Shown: one piece after another, positions 27,198 through 36,032 of the stretch
How positions within the stretch are numbered: position 1 is the first letter of the stretch
How the letters are laid out: the number at the start of each line of letters is the position of its first letter
Source: Candidatus Kapaibacterium sp.
GTDB lineage: Bacteria; Bacteroidota; Ignavibacteria; Kapaibacteriales; UBA4661
Direction of reading: 5' to 3'
Assembly: GCA_025455065.1 (NCBI GenBank)
Contig: JALONG010000003.1
Span: forward strand, 186,001 to 250,000
Length of the DNA: 64,000 bases
Position numbers and translations under genes: made by a program
Notes under the pieces: model-generated
Database searches by the model: none
What the model was told of the DNA's origin: nothing
What the model saw: the letters and a program-made list of their open reading frames with translations, nothing else

Positions 27198-28505
27198 ATG
27201 AGTGTACAAGACCGTATTTCCACCATGCTCACTGCCACCGATGCTGCCGTACGCCGCCGCGCAGCAGAGGAGTTTATGGGACTGAACAGTGCTTCCGGTG
27301 AGGTAATCACTGCCTTCGCAAAGGGACTGAGTGACGAGGACAAAGGCGTACGAGATATTTGCGCGCTTGCGCTAGTGCGTTTGGGTAATGACGCGACACA
27401 CGTCAATGCACGGTCTGTCGCCCAAGCAATCGCCCCCCTTATCACGCACGAGGACATTGAAGTCCGCAATCTTGCCGGAGATGTTCTCATTAAACTTGGC
27501 TCGGATGCCGTAGATGCGCTCTACCCCTACTTACAAGACAGCAAAGCAGACAATCGTAAATTTGCGTGCGACATTGTCGGACTGAGCAATAATCCTGCCG
27601 CTATTCCTCATGTTCGCGCCATTCTAACCGATGAAGACGACAATGTGCGTTGTGCTGCTGTCGAGGCACTTGGTTTTCTGAAGGCGAGCGACCTTTTGGG
27701 TGATATTATTGCGATGTACGATGACGAAGCAGTACGACCGTATGTCGTCGCCGCTATTGGCAATATTGGCGGCAAACAAGCACAGGAGTTCTTGCTCAAC
27801 ATCATGGACGAAACCGATGAGTTCGTTCAGATTGCAGCAATAGACGCACTTGCCGTTTGTGCCGATGAAATCGGTATTGCCCACAAGCTCCTTGCACTTT
27901 TGCCGAAAGCTGGTGAAGATGTGCAGCCTGTACTGCTCCGAACAATGTACAGCATTGCTTTTCGCCTACAAGTTGCGGTGGAGTTGCCGAAAGATATGCG
28001 TCGTATTGCGCAGCAAGCACTCACCGATGATGACCCCGACACACGCATTGCTGGTCTGTTGGCGCTTGGTCAAAGCTATGAAGAAGAAGATATTCCTGCG
28101 CTGTTGCATGAAATTACGCAAAACAATCCTGAAACACAGCAGCACATTTTATCGGTAGTATTGAGTAATTCTGCTCCGGCTGTGGCGCGGGAATTTTTCG
28201 ACCGTGTGTTTGCTGCATTGTTGGATGCAAATTTACAAATATCGGAACTGCTCGGCTTTTTAACGGCGCTCGTACCGAATGTTTCAGGCGAAAACTCGGC
28301 GATTGCTCTTCAGGCTGTAACGCGGCAGTATCAAGCCGTTATCCAAGACCACCGCCGTGAAATTGTTGAATTTTTGCTTGCCGTTAGCCGCGATGAAGCA
28401 ATTCGACTACTTTCCGATGAGATTACATCGGGGCAACAGCATCGCATCGAAGACGCAACACAGTTTGCGGAATTTTATAATATTCGAGAGATTGTTTTGC
28501 CATAA
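27198..28505 (+). CDS. HEAT-repeat protein within the chemotaxis cluster
   Basis: The product has 435 residues. About ten HEAT/PBS-type helical hairpins cover most of the protein (e.g. GVRDICALALVRLGND, EVRNLAGDVLIKLGSDA, NVRCAAVEALGFLKASD, FVQIAAIDALAVCADE, DTRIAGLLALGQSYEEED). There is no signal peptide. HEAT solenoids are protein-protein scaffolds. The location between cheW and cheR suggests it organises or tunes the chemosensory array or its output. The partner is not readable from sequence. Confidence 0.88.
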   Translation: MSVQDRISTMLTATDAAVRRRAAEEFMGLNSASGEVITAFAKGLSDEDKGVRDICALALVRLGNDATHVNARSVAQAIAPLITHEDIEVRNLAGDVLIKLGSDAVDALYPYLQDSKADNRKFACDIVGLSNNPAAIPHVRAILTDEDDNVRCAAVEALGFLKASDLLGDIIAMYDDEAVRPYVVAAIGNIGGKQAQEFLLNIMDETDEFVQIAAIDALAVCADEIGIAHKLLALLPKAGEDVQPVLLRTMYSIAFRLQVAVELPKDMRRIAQQALTDDDPDTRIAGLLALGQSYEEEDIPALLHEITQNNPETQQHILSVVLSNSAPAVAREFFDRVFAALLDANLQISELLGFLTALVPNVSGENSAIALQAVTRQYQAVIQDHRREIVEFLLAVSRDEAIRLLSDEITSGQQHRIEDATQFAEFYNIREIVLP

Positions 28506-28598
28506 ACGACGTTTTTATGCTATCCTGAGCATGATGGAGTGTTGTCGAGCAACCACACGTGCTTTGCTTTCTTAATGCTTGTCCACGCATTGTACCAC

Positions 28599-29660
28599 AT
28601 GGCTTCTGATTTGTTTGATAAATTTCGCTTTGGTCAAGGTTCACAAGGAATGAATCACCGCCCAACGCCTTCGCAACCTGATTCCACAGAATCGGACAAG
28701 AGCGATGCGTCCGGCACGGTCAATAATGACAAAGCACCGTCATCCGGCAGCAGCCTGTACGATAAAAGCCAACTCGGACAAATTTTTATCCCGCCTTCGT
28801 TGCTTTCGACAGACAACGCCAACGCGCCCAAAATGGATGAAGCGACGTTCAGAAAATTCCGTGATTTTATCTACGAACAATGCGGAATTTCCTTCACGGA
28901 AAACAAAAAGTATCTTCTCGAAGGACGCATTGCAAAGCGCTTAGAAGCCCATAATTTGGCGACATTCGACGATTATTTCCGCCTCATTTCTACTTCTGCT
29001 TCCGCCCGCGAGGAGCTTCCAAGCCTCTTTGAAGTCGTAACGATTAACGAAACATATTTTTTTCGTAATCCTCCGCAATTTGAGGCGCTTGAACAGGTGA
29101 TATTACCGGAAATTCTGGCTGCTAAACAAGCACAAGGCAATAAAAAACTTCGTATTTGGAGTGCTGCATCGTCCTCCGGTGAAGAGGCATATACAATGTC
29201 TATGTTGATATTGGAGCGCATCAAACCTCAATTCCCGGGCTTTACGTTTGAAATTGTCGGTAGTGATATTAACACTGCAGTTTTGGAAAAAGCGCGTTCC
29301 GGTGTGTTCAAAGAATACTCTGTGCGCAATATGCCTGCACACTATTTGAACAAGTATTTTACCCGTGACGGCGATAAATATATTCTCACACCCGAAGTGC
29401 GCAGTCAGGTAAAATTTATGTGCGTTAACCTTTATGACACCCCGACAATGCGTACCATGACCGGTTTTGATGTGATTTTCTGCTGCAACGTGCTGATTTA
29501 TTTCGACACGATTGCAAAGCAGCAGGTGGTGGCAGATTTGTATGACGCACTGAACAAAAACGGATACTTGTTTATCGGCTATTCGGAGTCGCTGCATGGC
29601 GTTTCGAAAGCCTTCAAGTTGGTACATTTTCCCAAAACGATTGCATATAAGAAAGAATAA
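28599..29660 (+). CDS. cheR: Chemoreceptor methyltransferase CheR
   Basis: The product has 353 residues from ATG 28599. Upstream in-frame GTG and ATG codons (28539, 28575) lack ribosome sites too, so the start is uncertain. The first ~75 residues are an Asp/Ser-rich linker, then the CheR N-terminal helical domain (FRKFRDFIYEQCGISFTENKKYLLEGRIAKRL), then the SAM-binding domain (LRIWSAASSSGEEAYTMSMLI, GSDINTAVLEKARSGVFKEYSV, GFDVIFCCNVLIYFD, GYLFIGYSESL). It methylates receptor glutamates and is opposed by CheB at the end of the cluster. No receptor gene is present in the window. Confidence 0.95.
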   Translation: MASDLFDKFRFGQGSQGMNHRPTPSQPDSTESDKSDASGTVNNDKAPSSGSSLYDKSQLGQIFIPPSLLSTDNANAPKMDEATFRKFRDFIYEQCGISFTENKKYLLEGRIAKRLEAHNLATFDDYFRLISTSASAREELPSLFEVVTINETYFFRNPPQFEALEQVILPEILAAKQAQGNKKLRIWSAASSSGEEAYTMSMLILERIKPQFPGFTFEIVGSDINTAVLEKARSGVFKEYSVRNMPAHYLNKYFTRDGDKYILTPEVRSQVKFMCVNLYDTPTMRTMTGFDVIFCCNVLIYFDTIAKQQVVADLYDALNKNGYLFIGYSESLHGVSKAFKLVHFPKTIAYKKE

Positions 29661-29811
29661 GAACGCCGCGCATACCCCTTCGGTTCAAACAAGAAGTGTA
29701 CGCGCACGTTCTCTGAGTTGAATACGCATATTGGACAGGTATTATGGTTAAACGTTGTCATCAATCCACGTTTTTTTGTTACTTCCAACACAGCCTCTTG
29801 GAAGGCACACT

Positions 29812-30174
29812 ATGAAAAAAACTATTCTCACCGTAGATGACTCAATGTCGGTGCGAAAATTTATCGCGCTCTCTTTGAAATCCGGCGGCTACCGCGTCAT
29901 TTCTGCGGTGGACGGCATGGATGCGCTCGAAATTTTACCGAAAGAGAAAGTGGATTTAGTAATTACCGACCTCAATATGCCTAACGTGGACGGGTTTGAA
30001 CTTGTACGCACAATTCGTGATAATACGATGTATAAAGACTTACCAATTATTATTTTATCTTCGCTTGCCGATGCAAAGTATATTGAGCGTGGTATGAACG
30101 CCGGAGCAAACTCGTATATCGTCAAACCGTTCAACATGAAAAAGATTCAATACGAAGTATCAAAATACATTTGA
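29812..30174 (+). CDS. cheY: CheY-like response regulator (first copy)
   Basis: The product is a 120-residue stand-alone receiver. ATG 29812 has GGAAGG nine bases upstream. Phospho-acceptor Asp53 lies in LVITDLNMPNVDG, the acidic pair in TVDDS, the switch Ser in IIILSSLAD and the conserved Lys in SYIVKPF. It has no output domain, so it works by diffusing to a target. A second receiver follows 105 bases downstream, and one of the two may act as phosphate sink. Confidence 0.95.
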   Translation: MKKTILTVDDSMSVRKFIALSLKSGGYRVISAVDGMDALEILPKEKVDLVITDLNMPNVDGFELVRTIRDNTMYKDLPIIILSSLADAKYIERGMNAGANSYIVKPFNMKKIQYEVSKYI

Positions 30175-30279
30175 TAAATTCTTTTCCTGCTTTTATATTA
30201 CTTCAGTACATTTGTACGCCCCAATCTCAGCAATAAACAGGCTTTAGCTATCTATCAACTTATTTACCAAAGAGTTGCT

Positions 30280-30648
30280 ATGAAATTTCTCGTAGTTGAT
30301 GACTCGCCAACAATGCGCCGCATTGTAATCAACGCGCTTCACAGTTTCGGCTACAACGATGTCGTTGAGGCGAGCGACGGTCAAGACGCGCTTGCGATTC
30401 TCTATACCGAAAAAATTGATTTTGTGATTACTGACTGGAATATGCCTAACATGAACGGTCTGGAACTCACCAAAGCAATCCGTAACGACGCGACGTTTGG
30501 CAGTCTGCCCGTGCTTATGGTAACGACACGCGGCATTAAAGAAGACATTGTACAGGCGCTCCAAGCCAAAGTGAATAACTACATTGTAAAACCATTCACT
30601 CCGGCTGTTTTGAAAGAAAAAATTCAAGCTATTGTACCGAGCGCGTAA
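30280..30648 (+). CDS. cheY: CheY-like response regulator (second copy)
   Basis: The product is a 122-residue receiver of the classical CheY type: VVDDSPTMRRIVINAL, Asp52 in FVITDWNMPNMNGLEL, switch Thr in LMVTTRGIKEDI and Lys in NNYIVKPFTPAVLKEKI. The TDWNMP motif is closest to flagellar-type CheY. It differs clearly from the first copy, so it is not a recent duplicate. It is the likelier partner of the CheZ-like protein that follows. Confidence 0.96.
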   Translation: MKFLVVDDSPTMRRIVINALHSFGYNDVVEASDGQDALAILYTEKIDFVITDWNMPNMNGLELTKAIRNDATFGSLPVLMVTTRGIKEDIVQALQAKVNNYIVKPFTPAVLKEKIQAIVPSA

Positions 30649-30964
30649 AGAAAAAATAAGTGTGAGTACTTATCACCTTAATTCTTTACACACGTTACGA
30701 TGCCAACAAATTTTCTTTCCGTTCACAGGCGCTGCTCATCTTCTGCAATCGCCCCCTAGACTATTTATGTTTTGTGTGTTCTCTATTAACATTTCGGCAT
30801 AATAGTTGAGGGGATATTGATACAAACCGCTTTAGTAGTGGTGTGGCAATTTCGGTGTGCGTTGATTGGTGTTGTATTCCCAGTCATTATGCATCTCGCA
30901 AACCTTGTTACATCCTCCTTCTCTGTATTTTTGTCCTCGCATTTTCCACCGGAGATAATCCATT
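30649..30964. other. Intergenic region before the cheZ-like gene
   Basis: This is a 316-base spacer with no credible gene. A weak GTGAGTACTTATCAC palindrome-like stretch occurs near 30662. No clear terminator. A promoter for the cheZ-cheA-cheB half of the cluster may lie here. Confidence 0.3.
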
Positions 30965-32086
30965 ATGCGTGTAGGTGAAATCAATGAAATGCTGCATAAA
31001 ACCGAAGAGCTAAAAGCACTCTTCGTGTTCGGTCAGCGCGTTATTCCGTTTTTGGAAGAAGTGTTCCTCTTTATTCGAGAGGTTACGCCATTGCTGGAAA
31101 ACATCAATATTTCCATCGAAGAAAATCTCTCCAAAATGCCGAAAGCCGCACAACAACTATCTTCGGTAACAAAAGCAACGGAACTTGCTACAACGGAAAT
31201 TCTGGATACGTTGGACGGACTGAGCTACAAAGCTGATGTTATCAGTTCTAATTTGAAGCAACTTATCCAAATTCAGCGCCAAAATCGCTCTGAACATGAG
31301 CGCATTATCGAAGCAGTAAACGAGCTGCAAAAAAATGATGCAACACCGACGGAAGAAAAAGATTCGGTATATTCGCGTATCATTGATGTCATTCGGAAAA
31401 TAGAACAACGCGACGGCGGTCATTCATCCGCACACTACGTGGACAATATTAAATCGGCAGTCGCTGTTTTGCAAAAACCCGAAGTCTCCGAAGAACTTGT
31501 CAATAACTCGGAAAAACTCTTGGAAAGCATTCGCATGGATTCGACACAAATAATGATGTCGCTCCAAGTCCAAGACATTACCTCTCAGCAACTTGCAGCC
31601 GTAAACAGTTTATTGCAAACTGTTCAAAATAAATTGGGCGAAATCATGGTGCATTTCCGCAACACGGAAATAGGTGAACTTATCTCCACTTCCGCTCGTC
31701 GCCCGGCTCAAGAAGAAAGTCATGCCACCCAAGTTTCGTCGCTGCACCGTGCCATTGCTTACGATTCCGATGTTGGCTCCGCGCTTTCCGGCGACCCGAA
31801 TCGCCAAGGCTCGGTAGATTCTATCTTTGCTTCGTTCAACGAAGGTGGAATTGATGTGACAATGGCTAAACCTGAGGCACCAAAACAAATTATTGAGCCG
31901 TCGTCGCAGAACGATATTGATGCGATGTTCGGTGGAACAAAACCGTCTGCCCCAACCCCATCACCGACATCGTCGGGCGGCTCTGCCTCACAAGACGATA
32001 TTGATGCTCTTTTTGGCGGCGGAGGAGGGGGAAACGGCGGGAGTGATACGGCTTCTCAGGATGATATTGATGCTCTTTTTAAGTAA
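30965..32086 (+). CDS. CheZ-like CheY-P phosphatase with three C-terminal CheY-binding-type motifs
   Basis: The product has 373 residues. The helical core resembles CheZ: a helix near KMPKAAQQLSSVTKATELATTEIL and the active-site segment MMSLQVQDITSQQL. There Asp204 and Gln208 fit the Asp/Gln pair of CheZ (QDLTGQ in enterobacteria), which orients water for dephosphorylation of CheY-P. After a linker the tail carries SQNDIDAMF (314-322), SQDDIDALF (342-350) and SQDDIDALF (364-372), separated by Gly/Ser/Pro spacers. This motif is like the CheZ C-terminal CheY-binding helix and the FliM N-terminal CheY-binding peptide. Three copies are unusual. It lies between cheY and cheA. Confidence 0.88.
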   Translation: MRVGEINEMLHKTEELKALFVFGQRVIPFLEEVFLFIREVTPLLENINISIEENLSKMPKAAQQLSSVTKATELATTEILDTLDGLSYKADVISSNLKQLIQIQRQNRSEHERIIEAVNELQKNDATPTEEKDSVYSRIIDVIRKIEQRDGGHSSAHYVDNIKSAVAVLQKPEVSEELVNNSEKLLESIRMDSTQIMMSLQVQDITSQQLAAVNSLLQTVQNKLGEIMVHFRNTEIGELISTSARRPAQEESHATQVSSLHRAIAYDSDVGSALSGDPNRQGSVDSIFASFNEGGIDVTMAKPEAPKQIIEPSSQNDIDAMFGGTKPSAPTPSPTSSGGSASQDDIDALFGGGGGGNGGSDTASQDDIDALFK

Positions 32087-32166
32087 CGTTGGCACACCTC
32101 ATGTTCTAGCCTTCGTACAAGCCTTAACCAACAAAATTTCGTACTGTTTTCGTCAAAGTCCCCATT

Positions 32167-34200
32167 ATGGCAGGCGTTCTTGATAACGAAATGAAAGAAC
32201 TTCTTGACAGTTTTCTTATTGAAACGCAAGAAATTCTTGATACTCTCGACCAAGATTTGATGCAATTAGAGTCGCAAGCCGAAAACTTCGACCTGCTCAA
32301 CTCGGTCTTTCGTAGTTTCCATACCATTAAGGGAACCTCATCATTCATGGGGTTTGACCAGATTACGGAAATCACGCACCATGCGGAAGATATTTTGAAT
32401 AAACTCCGCAAATCAGAATTGAAAGTCAATTCCGAGATTGTTGATGCGCTTTTGGAAGTGTACGATTGGCTTAAAACCTTGCTCAAGAAGGCTCAAGCAG
32501 GAGATACCGAGGCGGTGGATTATTCCAAAACAATGGAAAAACTCACCAAGATCATTCATCCCGACGCTGCACCCAAAGCCGCAAGCATAGCAACACCAAC
32601 CGCAGCAGCACCAACCGTATCCGGCGGACCGTCGGTTGTTGATAGTATTTTGGGTGATAAATCCTTTGGTACAACGGGTGATTATTTCACGGATGACGAA
32701 CTTTCGATGATTGCTAAAGCGTTTGATGAAATCAACCGCACTATGCAAATAGGCACTGCCGATGCTCCAGCTGCCCCCGAAGCACAAGCACCTGCCGCTG
32801 CCGCTCGACCAATATCTCCACCGCCCCTAACACCACAACCTGTGGCGGCAAGTCCTGCTCCTCAGCGTCAGCCCGAACCCGTATCGCAACCTAAAGCGAC
32901 GGAGCCAATGGCACCCGCGAAAAAGCCTCCCACAAAAGAGGGAACAGCCTCTGCTCCCGACGATAAAAAAGCAGCTGTAGCAGCCACAGAAACAACTATT
33001 CGAGTTGATGTAAACCGTCTGGAAACGCTCATGGATTTGTCGGGCGAGTTGGTGCTTGGGCGTAACCGCTTGGCACAGGTTACACAAGAACTGATGCAGC
33101 GCTATGAGAACCACGACTTTTTACGAGAATTGCAAGAAACAAGTTCTGCGATTGATTTTATTACGACCGAGTTACAATCTGCAATTATGAAAACGCGGAT
33201 GGTGCCGATTTCCAAAATCTTCCAGAAAGCACCACGTATCGTCCGCGATTTGTCGAAAGAATTTGGCAAAGACATTGAACTTGTTTTGCGCGGTGAAGAA
33301 ACAGAACTTGACAGGGGTATTATCGAAGAGTTAAACGACCCGCTTGTACATATGATTCGCAATTCCTGCGACCACGGCATTGAGCGTCCGGGGGAACGTG
33401 AAAAAACAGGCAAAATCAGCAAAGGAACGCTGATTCTTGACGCTCAACATGAAGGCAATCACATTGTCGTCAATATTATTGATGACGGAAAAGGCATTGA
33501 CCCCGAAATGTTGAAGCGCAAAGCGCTCGAAAAAGGCTTAATTACGATGGAGCAGGTTCAAACCATGAGCGACAGAGACGCTTTCAGTCTCATTTTTATG
33601 CCTGGCTTCAGCACCGCCGAAAAAGTTACCAGCGTTTCAGGACGCGGCGTAGGCATGGACGTTGTACGGACAAATATCCAAAAACTCAAGGGCATTATTG
33701 AAGTTGATTCCAAAATCGGCTCCGGCACGACCTTTACCATTAAGTTGCCACTGACACTCGCAATTATTCAAGGCTTGCTTGTTCGCGTTCAGTCAGAAAT
33801 TTATGCTCTGCCGCTCAGTGCCGTTGTAGAGGTTGTAAACACTGACTTAAACCAGATTTACAGCGTCAATCAAAACGAAGTCATTCGCATCCGTAATCAA
33901 GTATTCCCCCTTATTCGGATGGACAAAGTTCTCAAAACACCTTCTAACGAAGACACGTTAGAAAACCGCTACGTCGTAGTCGTCGGTCTTGCTGATAAAC
34001 GCTTGGGTTTAGTAGTGGATGAACTTTTAGGTCAAAAAGAAATCGTGATTAAATCGCTGGGCGAGTATCTTGGTCATATTCGCGGTATGTCGGGCTCAAC
34101 GATTTTGGGCGATGGGCGAGTAATTATGATTTTGGATATTGAAGAACTTATACAAGCGGCGCATACGATCACCGCCTCTGTTTGGCAGCAGCAAGGATAA
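32167..34200 (+). CDS. cheA: Chemotaxis histidine kinase CheA
   Basis: The product has 677 residues. An Hpt (P1) domain at ~8-110 has the phospho-acceptor His52 in FRSFHTIKGTSSFMG. Residues ~135-275 are an Ala/Pro-rich linker containing one short helix (DDELSMIAKAFDEINRTM). No P2 CheY-docking domain is apparent. P3 dimerisation follows (VNRLETLMDLSGELVLGRNRL), then the ATPase with N box (DPLVHMIRNSCDHGIERP), G1 (DDGKGIDPEML) and G2 (SGRGVGMDVVRTNI), and a C-terminal CheW-like P5 (~545-670). It autophosphorylates and passes phosphate to the CheY proteins and CheB encoded beside it. Confidence 0.97.
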   Translation: MAGVLDNEMKELLDSFLIETQEILDTLDQDLMQLESQAENFDLLNSVFRSFHTIKGTSSFMGFDQITEITHHAEDILNKLRKSELKVNSEIVDALLEVYDWLKTLLKKAQAGDTEAVDYSKTMEKLTKIIHPDAAPKAASIATPTAAAPTVSGGPSVVDSILGDKSFGTTGDYFTDDELSMIAKAFDEINRTMQIGTADAPAAPEAQAPAAAARPISPPPLTPQPVAASPAPQRQPEPVSQPKATEPMAPAKKPPTKEGTASAPDDKKAAVAATETTIRVDVNRLETLMDLSGELVLGRNRLAQVTQELMQRYENHDFLRELQETSSAIDFITTELQSAIMKTRMVPISKIFQKAPRIVRDLSKEFGKDIELVLRGEETELDRGIIEELNDPLVHMIRNSCDHGIERPGEREKTGKISKGTLILDAQHEGNHIVVNIIDDGKGIDPEMLKRKALEKGLITMEQVQTMSDRDAFSLIFMPGFSTAEKVTSVSGRGVGMDVVRTNIQKLKGIIEVDSKIGSGTTFTIKLPLTLAIIQGLLVRVQSEIYALPLSAVVEVVNTDLNQIYSVNQNEVIRIRNQVFPLIRMDKVLKTPSNEDTLENRYVVVVGLADKRLGLVVDELLGQKEIVIKSLGEYLGHIRGMSGSTILGDGRVIMILDIEELIQAAHTITASVWQQQG

Positions 34201-34322
34201 TTCAGAAAAAATTCAGAAATCCACTGCCTTAGAAACGCCGTATTTGAGAAAAAATCAAGCATATTTGCGCAATCATTGATGGTTGCTTCACACAGAGCGA
34301 GATACTACCTTTACACAATACC

Positions 34323-35567
34323 ATGAAACCAATTCGGGTGTTAATTGTTGATGATTCGGCATTTGTTCGCAAAGCGCTTTCAACCATGCTCCAAAGCGAG
34401 CCGGATATTGAAATTGTTGGTCTTGCAAACAATGGCAAAGAAGCAGTAGAAAAAACGGCAGAACTCAAACCGGACATTATCACGCTGGACGTAGAAATGC
34501 CCATAATGAACGGCTTGGAAGCGCTTCGGATTATCATGGAGCAAAATCCTACGCCCGTTCTCATGGTCAGCAGTATCACGACCGAAGGCGCAGAAGCTAC
34601 TATTGAAGCCCTTTCGCTGGGAGCTGTGGACTTTATCTCTAAGCAATCCACACTCACCATTCAGCAAACCATGCGCGATGAACTTGTCGGCAAAGTTAAA
34701 GCCATTACACAGAGTGCCGGAGTGAAAACACGTCTTTCGCGTCCCTCGCTTTTAGGCGGTCTCGGTTTCCGTAAATCTTCCACGCCCGCAGCAAAAGCCG
34801 ATGACCCTAATGAGCGTCTGTCCTTGCAAGAACGCATCGCACGCCGTCGGCAACAATCTATGCAAGAAGGTGGCTCTCCCGCATCGGAGTCTGCTTCTGC
34901 ACCCGTAAGTTCATCAGCCTCTCCACAAAAACAACTCCACGAAGTGCGCGTAACGGGAAGAAAACGTCCTACGGCAGGACACGCAAAAATTGTCGTCTTA
35001 GGTGTTTCAACGGGCGGTCCGTTGGCATTGCATCAAGTTGTGCCGCGTCTGCCGAAAGATTTTCCGGTCGGTATGCTTATTGTTCAGCATATGCCGGCAC
35101 ACTTCACCAAATCCCTTGCAGACCGCTTAAATACTCTCTCGCACGTCACTGTCCGCGAGGCGCAGGAAGGCGATATTTTAGAGCCGGGCTTGGTACTCAT
35201 TGCTCCGGGCGGCTTCCATTTGAAAATTGCTAAAGACCAGCGTACTATCCATGTTACGCCCGAACCCTCAGAAACGCTGCATCGTCCTTCGGTTGATGTT
35301 ACGGCGGAATCCGTTGTGGAGGCGTTTGGCGGTCATGCCGTCGGCGTGATTATGACCGGAATGGGGCGCGACGGATGCGCAGGGTTAAAAAAACTCAACG
35401 CCAAAGGCGGTTACGTTATCGCTCAAGATGAGGAATCATGCGTGGTCTACGGTATGCCCAAAGCCGTCGTTGATGAAGGTATAGCCGATGAAGTGCAATC
35501 TCTCGAAAACCTTGCCGAGGCTATTGCCGCTTGCACAGGCGTTCATGCGGTAAACGCAAAAGTGTAG
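34323..35567 (+). CDS. cheB: Chemotaxis methylesterase/glutamine deamidase CheB
   Basis: The product has 414 residues. The N-terminal receiver has Asp56 in IITLDVEMPIMNG. An unusually long Ser/Ala/Gln-rich linker (~150-215) leads to the esterase domain. The catalytic triad motifs are present: Ser in VLGVSTGGPLALH, His in VQHMPAHFTKSLADRL and Asp in TGMGRDGCAGLK. CheB removes methyl groups added by CheR. It ends the chemosensory cluster and is followed by a strong terminator. Confidence 0.97.
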   Translation: MKPIRVLIVDDSAFVRKALSTMLQSEPDIEIVGLANNGKEAVEKTAELKPDIITLDVEMPIMNGLEALRIIMEQNPTPVLMVSSITTEGAEATIEALSLGAVDFISKQSTLTIQQTMRDELVGKVKAITQSAGVKTRLSRPSLLGGLGFRKSSTPAAKADDPNERLSLQERIARRRQQSMQEGGSPASESASAPVSSSASPQKQLHEVRVTGRKRPTAGHAKIVVLGVSTGGPLALHQVVPRLPKDFPVGMLIVQHMPAHFTKSLADRLNTLSHVTVREAQEGDILEPGLVLIAPGGFHLKIAKDQRTIHVTPEPSETLHRPSVDVTAESVVEAFGGHAVGVIMTGMGRDGCAGLKKLNAKGGYVIAQDEESCVVYGMPKAVVDEGIADEVQSLENLAEAIAACTGVHAVNAKV

Positions 35568-35588
35568 CGGGTTACGTCCAATAAACGT

Positions 35589-35628
35589 AAAAGCATCTTG
35601 AAATTGAGTAATTTCAGGATGCTTTTTT
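35589..35628 (+). terminator. Rho-independent terminator of the chemotaxis cluster
   Basis: A long stem, AAAAGCATC-TTGAAATT with AATTTCA-GGATGCTTTT, is closed by GAG and followed by a T run. It begins 22 bases past the cheB stop. Confidence 0.92.
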
Positions 35629-35733
35629 GTTGTTTGCGGTGCTGACAGGGATTGTGCGGGAGTTTGGGGGCGGAAGTATATCCATGCAAACGCCCTTCGT
35701 AGAAAAATTTTTTTCGTTTCTTGTGCTTTTTCA

Positions 35734-35741
35734 TATATTTG
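35734..35741 (+). promoter_or_regulatory. TAnnTTTG -7 promoter element
   Basis: TATATTTG lies about 300 bases upstream of the next gene and about 170 bases upstream of a terminator-like hairpin, so the first product could be a short leader or small RNA. Confidence 0.45.
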
Positions 35742-35909
35742 CAGCGAAATTGTCTCTTGTTCCGTGCAAGGAGTTTTCCATTATATTTTTCCTTGGCTCT
35801 TTATTTTCCTCTGACGACAACAACTCACAACTAATTTTCGCGTAATTGTACGCTTACTCTGCTCGGAAACCGCCAAATTTTTCAATAAGTAGAGTAACCG
35901 TCCAATCTG

Positions 35910-35939
35910 CGCCCTGCCTTCCTGCGGGGCGTATTTTTA
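35910..35939 (+). terminator. Terminator-like hairpin in the leader of the Pro/Cys-rich protein gene
   Basis: CGCCC-T-GC pairs with GC-G-GGGCG around a 6-base loop, followed by TATTTTTA. It lies between the upstream TATATTTG element and the start at 36033, so it could end a short RNA or attenuate the gene. Confidence 0.5.
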
Positions 35940-36032
35940 TATTGTTCTATTTATGGGCGCTTGGCGGTGCCTCGAGCAGAAACAATAGGAAAAATACGCT
36001 CTTTTTTCATCTATAAATTCTGAGGAGTTTAT

